A stretch of 64,000 bases of DNA, from assembly GCA_039619475.1 (NCBI GenBank), contig CM077116.1, forward strand, positions 459,109,576-459,173,575, given 5' to 3'. This document shows positions 38,900 through 53,800 of the stretch, piece by piece. The notes under the pieces were generated by a model. It saw only the letters and a program-made list of their open reading frames with translations, ran no database searches and was not told the DNA's origin. Source of the stretch: Icerya purchasi. Lineage: Eukaryota; Arthropoda; Insecta; Hemiptera; Monophlebidae. Made by a program: the position numbers and the translations under genes. Within the stretch, counting starts at the first letter, position 1, and every line of letters starts with the position of its first letter.

Positions 38900-41800
38900 C
38901 TAGCTGACCCAGCCACGCGTTGCTGTGGCTTAGTAGTTATAATAGATTAAATTAATTTTTTACTTATTATTTTGATGCAACCAAATTAATTTTTACTAAT
39001 AAACCTGAAATTATTTAGCCGATTTTGAATCATATGTAGAGAATGAAATTATCCAACTAATATACACTTATTGAATTTACATTTTATCTATCTAATCTTT
39101 AACTTTAATCTGTAATCAATGACTTATTTACACAATGTACTAAATAAATTAGTTACATAAAAATTAAATGTTATAAATGAGGCAGATAACATTGGTTTCG
39201 AACCTATTATTTTATAAAATTGAAAATTATCTAAGTACTAATTTGTGCACAATGTTCTTGGTTAACCTGTCTTTTGCTAACACGAATAAATTTCATGGTG
39301 TTCCCACACGTGAGCAGGCAACATGCGTTTATTCTTGCAATTTCTTCTTCCGATTCAGTAGCTCTCATAACACGCATACGCCGTGCATTTCTGCTACGCG
39401 CATTGTTGAGGTTCGATTGTCTCCGCGGCATTATCTTATACTGAAATATAAAGCAACTTAGATGCCCAACAATGTCAGAGAGTTGTATCACTGCCACACT
39501 ATTGTTGTCGGAATATTAAAATAATTTTTTTTTTTTTTTTTTTTTTATCAAGGCAGGACGTTTATTAAATACACTGAAATATAAATAAATTAAATGCCGC
39601 ACAATATCGCACAATATATATATTTTTTTTTCATAAACACAATTCCGTAATAACACGAACTCTTTTGTAAACAACAGCGAAAAAATTTATTTTATCATTC
39701 ATCGATAATAACGCCATTCGCCAGCGATAAACGATTGCATTTCGATTAACATCGCACAATACACAAAAGTCGCCACGAAAAGTAGTTGGTGCTCAAAAAA
39801 TAATAAAATTGTCAAAATTTGTTTTATTTAATATAACAAATATTTACGTAAATAATTAAAGCAAAAAGTAATAGCCAACAATTAAATTTGTTTTTTTTTA
39901 ATTGATTGATTAAATTATTTAATGTAACAAATATTTATGTAAATAATTAAAGCAAAAAGTATGCTATCTCTTAAGAGTTGGATTAAATTGCATGTACTTT
40001 CAAAATTTTATAAAAATCGGTTAAGTAAATTCCGAGTTTATCCTGCACAAACATAAAGACACGGGATTTTTATATATATAGATATATATATATATAGTCT
40101 ATTTACTACGTTTCCTAAATGTAATTAATAAAAATTTCTTTACGCTGAGTACAAATGAAACAGCCTTAAAATTATTTGAATTTATATTAAAATGCATTAA
40201 TAATATAAAAATAAAAGAAATGAACATATCTGCACCGGCCAAAAACACCTTTTTCGATTTAACGAATGATTTACAATGAGAAATTTTAAACTAGAAGTAA
40301 CTTTTATGCAGGAATTAATAATAAATGCATGAGTAAGTAGAACAAGTTAAAAAACACACATTGAATGAAAACCATTAAAAAAGTAAAAACGTAAAAATGA
40401 AATACTGAGTAAAGATTTTACTATAAGTACTATTTTTAAAGTAAACAAAGAAAAAACAACAACAATGAAATACTTCGCTTAGAGTATTATTCAGTGTGAA
40501 CACCAGCGTAGAACGAATCCAAGAAATCAGAAACTTTTGAAATATAGGATCGATTGATGGAAAACTTCAAAAACGAAGAAATAATAAAAAAAAGTAAATG
40601 TAGAACGAATGCAGGTAAGAAAATGGGGAAAAAAGTAGATCAATCATTTAAGAGGCAGCGGGTCTAGTAAAAAATAGGATGAAGTGTAGAAAAAGGTTGA
40701 AAAAAAACGGAAAACCAAGTGAAATTTCATTCTCTGTATTACTCAACTAATATAATAGTGTCAAATGTTATTACAAACCGCTACAATCGTTATTATGACT
40801 GGGAACAGTGTCTGTTTTATCTGTTTGTATGTCCATCGTACTTTATTAAAACCTAAAACACTTCGGGGGGGGGGGGGGGGGGGCGATAATAAAGATCCTA
40901 TGTCCAGAAGCAATATAGAGGGGAAAGAATCAACAGTTAAATTAATATAAATGAATCAAGTAGAGGAATGACGGACAAAAAAGGGAGTGACAAGATATAC
41001 GAAGTACAGCAAGAAGCAAGGACGTCAAGCGCTATAATTTAATATGATTGCAAAATGGGATTACAGGAAACCAAAAACTTAATTGGATGGTGCCTGTAAT
41101 GAATATTATAGTAAAAATTGTAAATTAAACAAATAAACAGCCCTACTCAAAGTTATTAGAAATGGGGGGAAAAAACTGAAGAAGATGTTAAGGGAAAAAA
41201 AAAACACTGAATGGTTAAGACGTAAACGAATAATGGAAATAATAGCAGAATGACAAAATAACGGGAAATCAAGGAATCACGGGTTAGAAGGAAGCGCAGG
41301 CTGAACAGTCTAGTAGTAGAATAGATTATTAGAAAAGGACGAAGCATAAATGTCAGAACAGTATATTCTGAACCCACCATAATTCTCCTATTTACTATAA
41401 CGATTTATTAAAAAACTATTATTAAATTACGTTCTTTTCCGAATGAGCTTCGTATTTCTGACTAAGTTCCTTTGCAGCCAATCCGGAAAAACTTGAGATG
41501 ATTCGTAAGTCGCCAATTTCAAAAGTATAACTTTCCACAGTTAAACTGCCATTTTTTAAAAATTCTTGAATTTGATCATTTGTCAATTGCTGCAAAATAA
41601 ATGAAGTTAATTCGTATGCCGAACAAAAATTTCAATTTACACATAGATAAAATAAAGCGCGTAATACGTAAAAAAGGATATAATCAAGAAAAGGTAATTA
41701 AGAAAATAAGCATAAAAGAAAAATTAAAACCAACAAAAAAAGATCAAAATACTTGAAAACCCGAAAAGAGTGAAATAATAATTTGAAATGTATGTAAAAT

Positions 41801-44800
41801 TCTAAATTAGCGACGTTTAAACTAGTCTAGAACAGTTGGTAAAAATTTGTGAAAATTAGCAACGATTTATTACCAACTGTTAGCTGCAGCGTAGGATGAA
41901 GTATGCAACGAATTATAAATTTAATTTCAAAATGATTTGGTGCAATAACAGATAAAATCAGTTTTATAACGTTAATTGCTGCAGCTCGCTTTTAGTGTAG
42001 CCGTGGTCGTATTATAGAGCAGAAAAACAAGTAATTTAATGAATTCTTAAATTAATTAAGAAACGTTAGTATCTAATTACAGTAGTTTTATATACCAGCT
42101 TGAAAAGAAATCAATTGTAACTTTAATGCAACATCTATTGTTCTTCTTTCCGGTTTGTTCTTTCTTTGCACAAATAGACATCTTATATTATAATTCTTTT
42201 TCCCTAAATATCGATTAATCCAACGGGGAATTGAATTTCTATTTGATGCTTGAGAAAGAAGAAAATATTCGAAAACTATATAAACTTTCATTGACCGTTT
42301 TAAGTAATTTTAACACGGATTAAAAATGAAAAGTTATTATTTGACATTATAACATTACATAAATGCACATATTTTACACACGCAATAATAGATTATTAAC
42401 TACACGTTTAAATTTCAATAATACACAGTCCGAGCATTTTAAAAGCAATAACACTCAAGTACAAATATAATTAAAGTATAGCTGAATTAAATAAAAAACG
42501 AAATACATTCCAAAATGCTCATACAAATACGAATAATACTAAAGGATGGATATCATTTACCTTTATTGTTAATGATACCATTCTGTAGTCACGTATTATT
42601 TTTAAAAAAAAAAACAAGATTCGGAATAGTATGTAAAACAAATAATAGTTCAAGAACAAATCATTTACCGTAAATAATAAAACGGGAAATACCGATATAT
42701 ACGACAACAAAGGAGTATGCGACAAGTCGCATATCAAACTGATAAAAAGGTTTCTATTAGATTATGAAACATTTAAAATCATTTGAAAGCAGTGAACCGA
42801 AAAATCTACATACGCTAAACATCTAATAAAAAATAATCATGAACCCGACTCTTTCGAATCCTCGACAGTAACATTAAGAATTGATACGAATCAGTATTTA
42901 TGGCGCTGTCTTTAATACAATAAGTGACGAAAGAAAATGAAATAATATTCGGCTCTAGTTTTGTGTTAGAGTTGTAATTTAGTTTTATTGGCTTAGAGAT
43001 TTTGAAGAATGTAGTGTAGAACATTGGTCGGTACAGTTATTCGGTCTACGGTTTCCATTTTGCACGTACGCAACGCTAATATTTTTATTTGTGTTATTTA
43101 TAAAACTTAATAAACCTTTCGGATAAATAGTTATCTTTTATATGTTACGAACATTTTGGATAAATAAGTAATAGTTTTCGAGGATTTCCCACAGAGAAAT
43201 ATTGAGCTACACTATTAACTCTGGCACCCGGACAGTATTTTTTAGTAATAATCTCAGACTCAACAAAATTTTTATTAAAGTCGCCATAGAAAAGGGATTT
43301 GATTCGTCTTTTGGAATAATCAGCCTTCCAGAAGATGAATTTGTATTGAATGGCCCCCGAAATTCGTATTAAAATATTTAATAAAAGAAAAAGTTTAGAT
43401 GATGCTGACACAATCATATCAGAAGACATAAAAACGAATTAATAAATGATATCAAATACCAGATAAAAATAATCTCTTGTTTTAAAAATAAAAGTTTAAA
43501 AATCATTAACATTCTAATAAAATTACGTACTATTTTAACTCGTAACATGTTTTCCCACTCTTTTATCACGACATTAGTCAATTTTGATTTGTAAATTGCA
43601 CTTTTTTTTCTCGATTACTCTAACTTCCTTTCTTTCCATGGTGGTTCTTATATTTTATTAATTATTAATTTCTAAATAAATACTACTGACTTTGGAAAAA
43701 GAATTTTAGTCTCTTTTAAGCTTTCGTCATATTTATATGTCCTTCAGCTTCAGATGATTAGATAATTCTGAAAATGTTTACACAGCTAAGTATACTCCAT
43801 GAAAAAATTAAATTTTTTTGTTATTAATTTATAATATGAATTTATTTAACAAATAAAATAAGTTTTACATTTAACCGTTTTATAGTTTCGAGTTTTATCA
43901 CTGAAATTTTAAAGAGACAACGTACCTTTATAATTGCCATAACATCCTTAAAGGCAGATTTTAATTTGGATCCGAGCACTTTATGATCTGGTTCAGCCTT
44001 CAACGATACACCGTATTTTTCTTTATCGGCAGAGGTTGTAACTTTACGAACATTTAACTCTTCTTTTATATAATGCGACATATTTTCGATGTCTTCCAAA
44101 AAGTCGGCATCGTTATGAATTATAACGATTTCTTTTAAAGGAAACTAATAACAATATTATAAAGATTAATGTACCTTTATCAAATACTTTTCACCACTTG
44201 TATAAAATAGTGTAATACTGTATAAGAATGTAAAACTAGTTTATCGTCACCTTTAGTGGCAAAGTTTTCCTGTCCCTAACAATACGGCCCAATTCGATTA
44301 CAATTTGCATTCTAGTCACCGCACGTTCAATACTTTCATCGATTATTTCAGTCCTAATAAATAAATTAATAACAAAATTTAATAAATGTCACATATAACA
44401 AAATGAATTATGTGCTGTAATTCTTTAAAAAATGTTTACTTTATTCATTTTTACGACATAGATATTTTATTTACTTCCTTTACAAATTCTGCTCATTTTT
44501 TTAAATTGTTTATACCTTGATAAGTTAAACAAAAATCAGCACATTAAACAGTTCCTTTTTATTTCTCTAAGATTTGTGACATTTGTTAGTCACGCGACGA
44601 CACTAGTAGTTCTCACAGAAAAAAAAAAACAAAAAAAAACAAGTAATTTTAATCGATCTGTTTAGAGTTAAATACGTAACAAAAATGTTTTTATTACTTC
44701 ATCGCTAAATTCTATTAAAATTATTACCTTTAGATTAACCCGACTAACTATATTACACGTTTCGCCATTCATAATATTGCAACTAATTAATTGCGAATTT

Positions 44801-47800
44801 TTTAAACGGTAAATTATCAAAACAATTATAATGTAAAATAGACAAAAATAACTTCAACCAAAATATTGCAAACATTTTTCTATTTGCCAATACAGAATAA
44901 TGTTTTTAATATCATAGAGTATCTCGCATTATTATCGACAAACTGAAAGTATACATCCTTAACATGACAAAATATAAAATTATTCATTTAAATATTGAAA
45001 CATTTTAAAACTGTCAAAAATTGCACATTAAACTACCTCTTTACCTAACATTTCAAAGTAGGTTTTAAATATTGCATACGTATTCGTATAATAAACGACA
45101 TAATGTGAATGTGTGTAATTTTTTACTATACTTTTTCTCTTTACCTAGGAGATGGTAACATTAAATAATGAATACTCTGTTCATATTCGTTGAACAAAAA
45201 TCGAAAATTCTGATATATAAATTCACTAAAAAATGGAGTAAAAGGTGACATTATTCTGATCATAACGAACAATACGTCTGTAAGAGTTGTTAAAGCTTGC
45301 TGGCAGTCATCCACACCACTTTCACCCTGTAAAACAAAAATGTTGACAGAACTTGGTATTCTTTTACTTCATTTTAAAAAACATGATGGTATCAGTATGA
45401 AGTTATTATATCAAAAACAATTACAACGATCATACAATGTACAAGTATATTTATAAAAAAAATTTATAATTCTAATATATTATGAGCACTGAAAAAAAGG
45501 AATATCAAGGAAGATTGAAATAAAACTAAAAAATAACAGATAACAGACCGGTAAACGATTTAACGAAAACAGTGTCAAGGTAGAACGATTAAATTTTTTA
45601 AAAATCCTATATTTAATTTAATTTTTCACGATGAAGGTTATTGTAATCACTGAAATCGAAGAAAATTGATAACATTAAAAAGGAAACTATAGCAGAATGG
45701 CAAAAGCAATATGACGATGATATAAGAGGTAGGAAAACACATCTCCAGATACCGAATATCCAGACAAGATTAAAACGTGAAAAACTAGGATAGTGGCACT
45801 CAAATATAATTTTTAAATTCCCAGTTTTCCCGATCCAAATCCTCCCGATTTCCTGATTACTAGAATTGTACAAAAAGAAGAATGGAATTTTTTTGTTACT
45901 GTTGATAATATTCGACCACCGCAGCATATTTTATATGAATAAAACAGAACTTTGTAATTTTTATTTGAAGTAAAGTACATTAAAAAGTACATATTCATTT
46001 TTAGCTTCAAATAATTTTTTCTTATTGAAAATATCTTTTTTGGCTGTTTTTAATTTTTTCCCCGGTTTTACGACAAAATTCCCGGCTTATTCCCGGTTGG
46101 ATGGCCACTCTGCTAGGTGCAATTTTTTTCTTAACACAACTTCTTTCGGGGTACGGGAACTTTGCAGCATATCTCAATAAATATAAGATAACAACAAATG
46201 ACGTTTGTAGGAAATGTAATCAAGTAGTCGTTTCACCTGAGCACACTTTAGAAAAATACAAAATTAGTTCACGGATTTTTTCAACGGTAAAACACAACTT
46301 GAAATAATTAAAAAATACACTATGAAAACAAAAAAAAAGTAAAATAAAAATTCATTAATACGCCTAATAAAATAATAACCCTCTTTAATCAATACGGCTT
46401 TTAATTTAAGATTAGGTGTATCATGACTCAGGAAAATCTTTACGTAAAACTGGATGCTCATATTTCCCTTAATTATGAATAAATCACAAAAAAAAATAAA
46501 AAATGATGAGAACTTTTGATAATGTAATTAAATTAGTACAAGTTTATTAAAAGTAAATGAATTTTAATAGTCAGATAGAAAGCGATAGCAAATCGTCAAC
46601 ACCATCGGATTATGAATTGATATATAAACATACACACATTTGAATTGCACTTGTACCGCAATAACAAATAATTACAATCAGTTTCAAGTGTAGTTTTCCA
46701 TATATTTGCTTGCTTACGTAATTATAATAAAAGAAAATATACAAACAAGTAGTCAAGACACTCAAAATAAAGAAGTAAGACTGATAACTGAACACTAATA
46801 TTAACCATTACAAACTGGAGTAATAAAAAAGAATTTATCAATACGTATATATCTATTTACCCTAAATCGTCGCCTGTTCATTCGAACATACCAATTTGTC
46901 AGATTGTCAATAAACTTGATCAGCTGGGGAACCACAGTGTACAGATGATAAGCGGCCATTTCTTGATGAACAAATTTCAACAGAGACTGCGCAAAGGATA
47001 ATATCCACTTATCCATTACGTTCGTTGACTTCAAACTACTATCAAATTTATACGAAATTTCTTTTTCCTACAAATAGTAATTTAATTCTAAATTAAATAT
47101 TAAAATTTATTAAACTTAAACAAGAATTTTTAATAAGAAAAAAAAAAAATACTCACCTTAGTAAATTGCAGAATATTTTGCACCAGAAATCGATAAGCAT
47201 TATACCACGGTAAAAATACTTCCTTAAGAACATCGCGAACCCCTTCTTCTTTGAAACGTAAATTTTCAGCACGCACCACTGGTGAATTAATTAAATACAA
47301 ACGCAATGCGTCAGCGCCGTATTTACCCACGATCTGTAAAAATTGATCTCATCAATATACAATAAACAAAATAAAAAATCCGTAAAGTCTACATCAAACG
47401 GAGTAGAGCGATTGAAATAGAAAAATTGACAAAGTAGAGAAAAAACTAAATTTTTTTTGGAAACGGATCAAAAGTCGATTAATACACGACCCAATCTACG
47501 CGAAACATCTTTAAAAATTACTCTATTAGAATAAAAATTCTATTCTAATTTATAATCGCTGCCGCCATGTGAGATACCTTAATACTCCTTCCTAGAGTTG
47601 AATTTTGTAAAAAAGATAAAAAATGCTTGAAATTTTTGGAATTAAAAATCGTTTATAATTCAACTCCCAATTAACATTAAATCGCGAACAATTGACAAAA
47701 AACACATAACTGGTTCTTATAATGAGTGTGTCCGAAATAAAAGGAAAAATTTTGAAAATAATAAAAAAACTTCCCACAACAGAAAATTTAATAAATGCAA

Positions 47801-50800
47801 TTTACTACTTTGAAAGAAATTAAACACAAAAATTATTATTTGTAAGATAATAAAAAATTAATGATTCATTTATGACATCACGCTTCGTATAAAAATTTTT
47901 AAAACTATCTTTGGAAATATTGTATTCTGACGAAAACGCTTTAAATGCATGCCTGACTACATATTCTATGAAATTAACCATTAGATTAATTAGACGAAAA
48001 TATTTTCTATTAACAGTTATCAAAAAAAAAAAGAAAAAAAGTATCTTATTTCCACTTCTTAATATTCGGCATTTTTTGAAGCCCATCTCTGTGAAAAATA
48101 ATTTCAATAAACCTGCCCTAATTTTGTCGAATCACGATAAAGAAAAAAATATGTTTAGCACATACGCATAGACTTAAAAGTTAATACAGCGCAGTACACA
48201 CCTCCATTGGATCTGGATAATTTTTTTTTCTTTTCGACATTTTTTGACCATCAGATGCTAATATAAGGCCGTTCGCAATCAGATTTTTAAACGGTGGTTT
48301 GTTAAACAAAGCAGTAGAAACGACAAGTAATGTATAAAACCTGGAAAAAAAAATTTCAATAATAAAATCGATCCAACTGTTCTTACAACTTAGCGATTAA
48401 ATAATATTTTTAATCATAAACGAACTTAGGGCTCGGATAATAACATAAATTAATTATTAACGAAATAACTAAAATGTACGCATTTACCCTTTTTTAATTA
48501 AACGTAATATTTTAAATTTAAAAATATTTACATGCAATGCACCAATAAAGCATACAAGTAGTTGGCTTCTTTATATATTAATCCTGTTTTTATTAAACAC
48601 TATAATAAATTAATATTTTGAAATATTTTTAACGCTGAAACTTTTTACTTGTTATTAATTTTTTTTTAATATAATTTACCACAAAATCTCCAAAATTGTT
48701 TCATTTTCTGAAATTGAAGAAATATCAATGTTCATCGAAATATCCGAAACAAAATGTTTCTTACAACATAAAACGAATAAACTTTGTTTATTACCCAACA
48801 TAAAATATTTCCTCTAAAATAAAATTTTTAATTACCATCCACGTGTTTGATCAATTCCTTCGGCTATAAAATCAGCTGGAAATTTTTCTTCAAATTCTTT
48901 CTTATTTTCAAACGGGTAATGAAGCTGAGCGTACGGCATCGAACCCGATTCAAACCAACAATCGAACACTTCTGGTACTCTCCTTAACGGAGGTTTGTTT
49001 TCATAAACCGACGGAATAACGATATTATCCACCCTGGCAAAAAATACTATAAATATTTATCTACTGTAAAAAATTTATAAAAATACCATGTAATTACAAA
49101 TTGATACATAAGAAATATTAGTACAGATGATTATTCCGTAAAACATTTTTTTTTCAAATAACAACTTTTAATATTTCTCCGGATATAGCGAAGTTTCTTT
49201 AAAGTAAATAAAACATTCTTTTTTATTTCATTATACAAGAATCGTCGCGATAGCCTAGTTGCTAGAGCGCTTGGCTTCCGTTACGGAGGTCGCGGGTTCG
49301 ATCCCGGGCGATGACAGAATTTATTCCGAAAAATTAAAACTAAAATATTCGCTAATAATCAAGTGGAAGGCAATGGCAAACCACCACGTACAACATCATA
49401 TGCGCGCTAAGTCAGTACACAGCAGACCCACATCGGACGGACTGCACTTGTATATCGATAACAAGCGGCTTCAATCAGTTCCGAATGTAGTCGTGCGCGT
49501 GTACACCTGCGTTGCATATAATAATTGCCTAGTACATTACCTATATCTGTACAGCTGAGACGTACGAATAGGTAGTCGCCGACGCTCAGTAATTAAGTAT
49601 GACACTATAAAGAAGAAAAGTACAAGTTATTAATGCTAACAATAAAATCTCATGAAAACATTAAAACGATTCCGAAATACTATCAAAAAAATATTTAATC
49701 CAAGAATATAATCAATTAAACGTCGTGAAAGAATTACGTTCCAAATAAATAGAATTCAACAACCATTTTTGATTCCAAAATTAAAACTAGCAAAATTATT
49801 GTTTCGGAAATTAATGAAATTAAAACATGCAATCGATATAAATAAGAATAAAGCGCCATCTTAAAGTTTATCTTCTTAAGAAAAACTTTAATTTCCATTA
49901 AATGGCTCACTTGCCAGTTACATAGTAATGATTTGCAGCTTAGGTACATTTTCAAGCATTTACCTATATTACTGCAGAACGAATTGAAAAAAACATTGTA
50001 GACTTACAAAAATTCACCTGTAGCTAATTTCAATGTAATTGAAAATTTTTTTCCGAACTTAACAAAATCAAATTACTTAAGCAACTATCATTTGCATTTA
50101 TTACAAATTCAGTAGTCTGTTTAAGTCAAATTTTACAATAATAGACGAATAAAATAAAAACCATTTACTCTGGTTTAAGCACTATCAGAATCCCGAATTT
50201 ATATTTCAATAGCTGGAATGGTACAGCTCATAATTAAGATCAACCTTCTTGCGTTCACAAAGCGAAACATTCTAAATCATCTCCACAAAGACTATAATTT
50301 TAATTTTCCAATGCCACAGATTAACTTATAACGTAAATGTTGCATTTTTTGCTTAAACTGATGTTCTTTAACTTTGATACAATATCATCTTTAATGTGTT
50401 TTCAATCTTTTTAAACGTGTTCACACTAATCATAAACTCACAGGTGCAACGTATCATCTTTATGAGAAGCTTCCTTCAATATCATAACAGTTCGCTGCAT
50501 CTATTTTGTTCTCAAAAGAATTTTTCAGTTAAATTCTCTGATCCAACCATAGAAAAAAAAAAAAAAAACCTTAAACACGTCGAGGAATATTTTATTTATT
50601 CACTAGTTAACATAAACATTAAAAATGGGTAAAAGTACTACTAGCGGTGTAAAAAAAAAAAAAAAAAAGAAGCAGCGTACTATAACCATTAAAGCAATAT
50701 TAACAATTATTTATTTTATTATTTGCAACGGGACATAAAAATATAATTAAGTTTTTATTTCTACCTGAATCTGATGACCGAAATTATCAATTTCACACCA

Positions 50801-53800
50801 ATTATATTTCTTATTTTTTTCTTTCCCTCAGAAAACTAGTCTGTAAAATTACATAAATATTTTACTTGTATAACAGTTGCCACTTACGTTTCTCTATGCA
50901 GATCATTTATGTGCACTCCGCTCAATTTTTCAAGTTCCGCGATACTATTAACGCAAACTATTTCTTCACCGTCTTCCGAAGACCAAAGGGGAATTGGAGT
51001 TCCCCAGTATCTATTGCGGCTAATAGCCCAGTCTCTGGCATCTCGCAGCCAGTTACCAAAACGTTTTTGTTTTACAAAATCCGGCACCCTGCAGCATTAA
51101 CCGATATAACATTAACAACTAATACAGCTACAAATATTTCGTAAGAATTTTTAAAGACAATATTCTCGCAAAAGTGTAAGAAAAAGTAATTACCAATACG
51201 TTTCTTTTGTACACGCTATCAGATCGTCACTCATAGACTGCACTCTTATAAACCAAGACGAGACAGCTTTATAAATGAGCGGAGTGTCCGACCGCCAACA
51301 GAAAGGATAACTGTGCTTAATCGTAGATGCATTAAACAGACGACCGGCTGCTTTTAAGTGTTTAATAATATTTTTATCGGCATCCTAGAAAAATAAATGG
51401 AGGAAGTATTCGTTAAAATATATACTCCCTTCTCTAAAGTAAAGCATTTTCTAAATGGGCAACATAATGAAATGACTTGCGAGTGTAAATTTAAGGAAAA
51501 TCAATGAAGTTGCAAATATTTTTACAGCTTCTCTTCTTTAACCACCATAACGATTAAATTCGCTGCTAATACAACTGCAACCATTTTGAAGTAAAACATC
51601 TTAGCGCGCGCTACGGAAAAATTTTGATACGGTATAAAAAAATTTTCGTTACGCGTTACACGCAGCTTGTCGGTAGGAGTAAACTGGCCGCGTTGTACGT
51701 CGTCCGGCAGGCGACCTCCACTCGGTCACTTTCTGTTATATACGGATTGGTGTGTGTGTGTGTGTGTGTGTGTGTGTGATCAAGCGAATATCGAGATTTA
51801 GGCAGCAAGTATCGTACGCGGTCGGCTGTATAAGCCCAATTCTAAACACGTGTACATTTTATTGAATTTGAAAATTGGCGCAGTTTTTTTTGTGCGACGT
51901 TAGCTCTGATGATTTATTTATTGTTTTTGTTTTAATTAATTCATACGGGATTTATATATTGTGTAATTTTTGAAGTAAAACTTCTTATCGCGCGGTAGGG
52001 AAAAATTTTGTTACGGTAGAAAAAAATTTTGGTTATACGTTAAACGTAAGGTAGATATGTATTTGTGTGTATGTGTAAGTATGTATAAGTATCAAAATTA
52101 AAGTTATAAAATGTATTATATGGTTAAAATGGAAAAAAGGTTTATATTATGCAAAATTTTACTACCTAAATAATAAAACCGTAATAATTGTTTATTGAAG
52201 TAAAACTTCTTACGGCACGGTAGGGAAACGTTAAACATAAGGTACAATGAATATAGAACAAAAATAATTTATACACAATTATAATAATTATACATATATT
52301 GTGAATATTATTCGCCTTAATGAATATAGAACAAAAAAGAAATAATTGTATTTCGTATTATTAACCTCGCTTTAATGAAGTTTTCACTTCTGTCGTGTGG
52401 TCTTAAGTACACAACAATCTTTTTTTTTACTTATTCGTTAAAAACAAAAATAAACTGAAACTGCACATTAATGTTTCAACGGAAATCAGAGTTAATAGTT
52501 TAACATAAAATGATAAATATATTCTCCATTCGGTAAGAAATAAAAATGTGCGCGAGTGCGATTATTTTTCTTACATATGTAATAAAATATGCAGAATAAA
52601 AGAAAACGAATAGACACTAGCAGCGAAAAAGAGAGTGCATCTCGGTCAAAGCAAATTTTACAATAACGGTTGGTGAACAACTAATTTTCGGCGAATTTGC
52701 AGTTTTAATTCACCAATACGCATTGCTAAATCAAATTATTAAGTATAAACTATTATTCATGATCAAAAAGAGAACTAAGAGCGCCGACTGTAATGAAGCA
52801 AGTTAGTAAAGGGAAAATAACATTGCACTCTCAAAGTCCTAAGTTAATCACAAACTAGGAAAAATTCTATTATAAAGCTATAAATAAAGGGACAGAGTTG
52901 TATGTACAATTCATGCGTACGTAAGAACTAATGACACCTTAAAAATAATACCTTTCTTAATCCTAAAATTTTAATTATTTTCCGTATCGCAACCGTCCTT
53001 AAAGTAATTCAAAATTATTTCTTCAACAGTGTACCGGTGCGATATCAAAAATTTACAAATTAAAAGTTACAACTAACGATATTTTACTTCGCAACCACTA
53101 ATGGTAATCAGAAATTTAATAAAAATTTATATTTGTTTTATTTACCTTACAATACTGCCCTAAAAATTCTTTTACGGGTAGAGTAAAATTACCACTAGCG
53201 TTGATAGGACAAACGATTTCCTGATCACGAGTGATCACTCCACCATTTAAACAAACTCTGTAATCATCTTCTCCAAAGTACGGAGCTGAATGTACAACGC
53301 CGGTTCCAGATTCTTCTACCACAAAAGAATCGTTTAAAATCACAAAAGCGGTTGTTATCTAAAATAAAAAAACCAACAAACCCTATCACCAAATTAACAA
53401 CAAAATACTACTAAGTAAATTAAACAAACACGTTCAATAGCAAATATTATTCAGCTTTTGCTAAGAAGCTGTTTACTTTTGGTATGCCATATCAGATAAT
53501 TAAATTGTATATTACCTGCGAAAAAAAGGGTTCATCATAAAGTATAATCAACCCTTTTTTAATATCCGAGTAATGCCCGTTTACATTTTAACATCATACA
53601 TACCCCTTAATAAGCAAATACAAGGTACTCGTATTTATAACTAACAAACCGTTGTGGGTTTCTTATTTGAACATTTACGAAAAGTTACGGCTTTTTCGCA
53701 GCAAAAATAATTTATTAAACAAATTGAATAAAGATTTTTTTTTTTTAAATAAAAGTCTCAATAAAAAAAAGTACGTACGTGTTTGTAATAATCAAAAATA

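Noticed and set aside
49243..49316. tRNA gene
   Set aside because: A and B boxes and acceptor-like ends are present, but a family-specific body follows and the same unit occurs four times; it is a SINE head, and the anticodon stem is not convincing.
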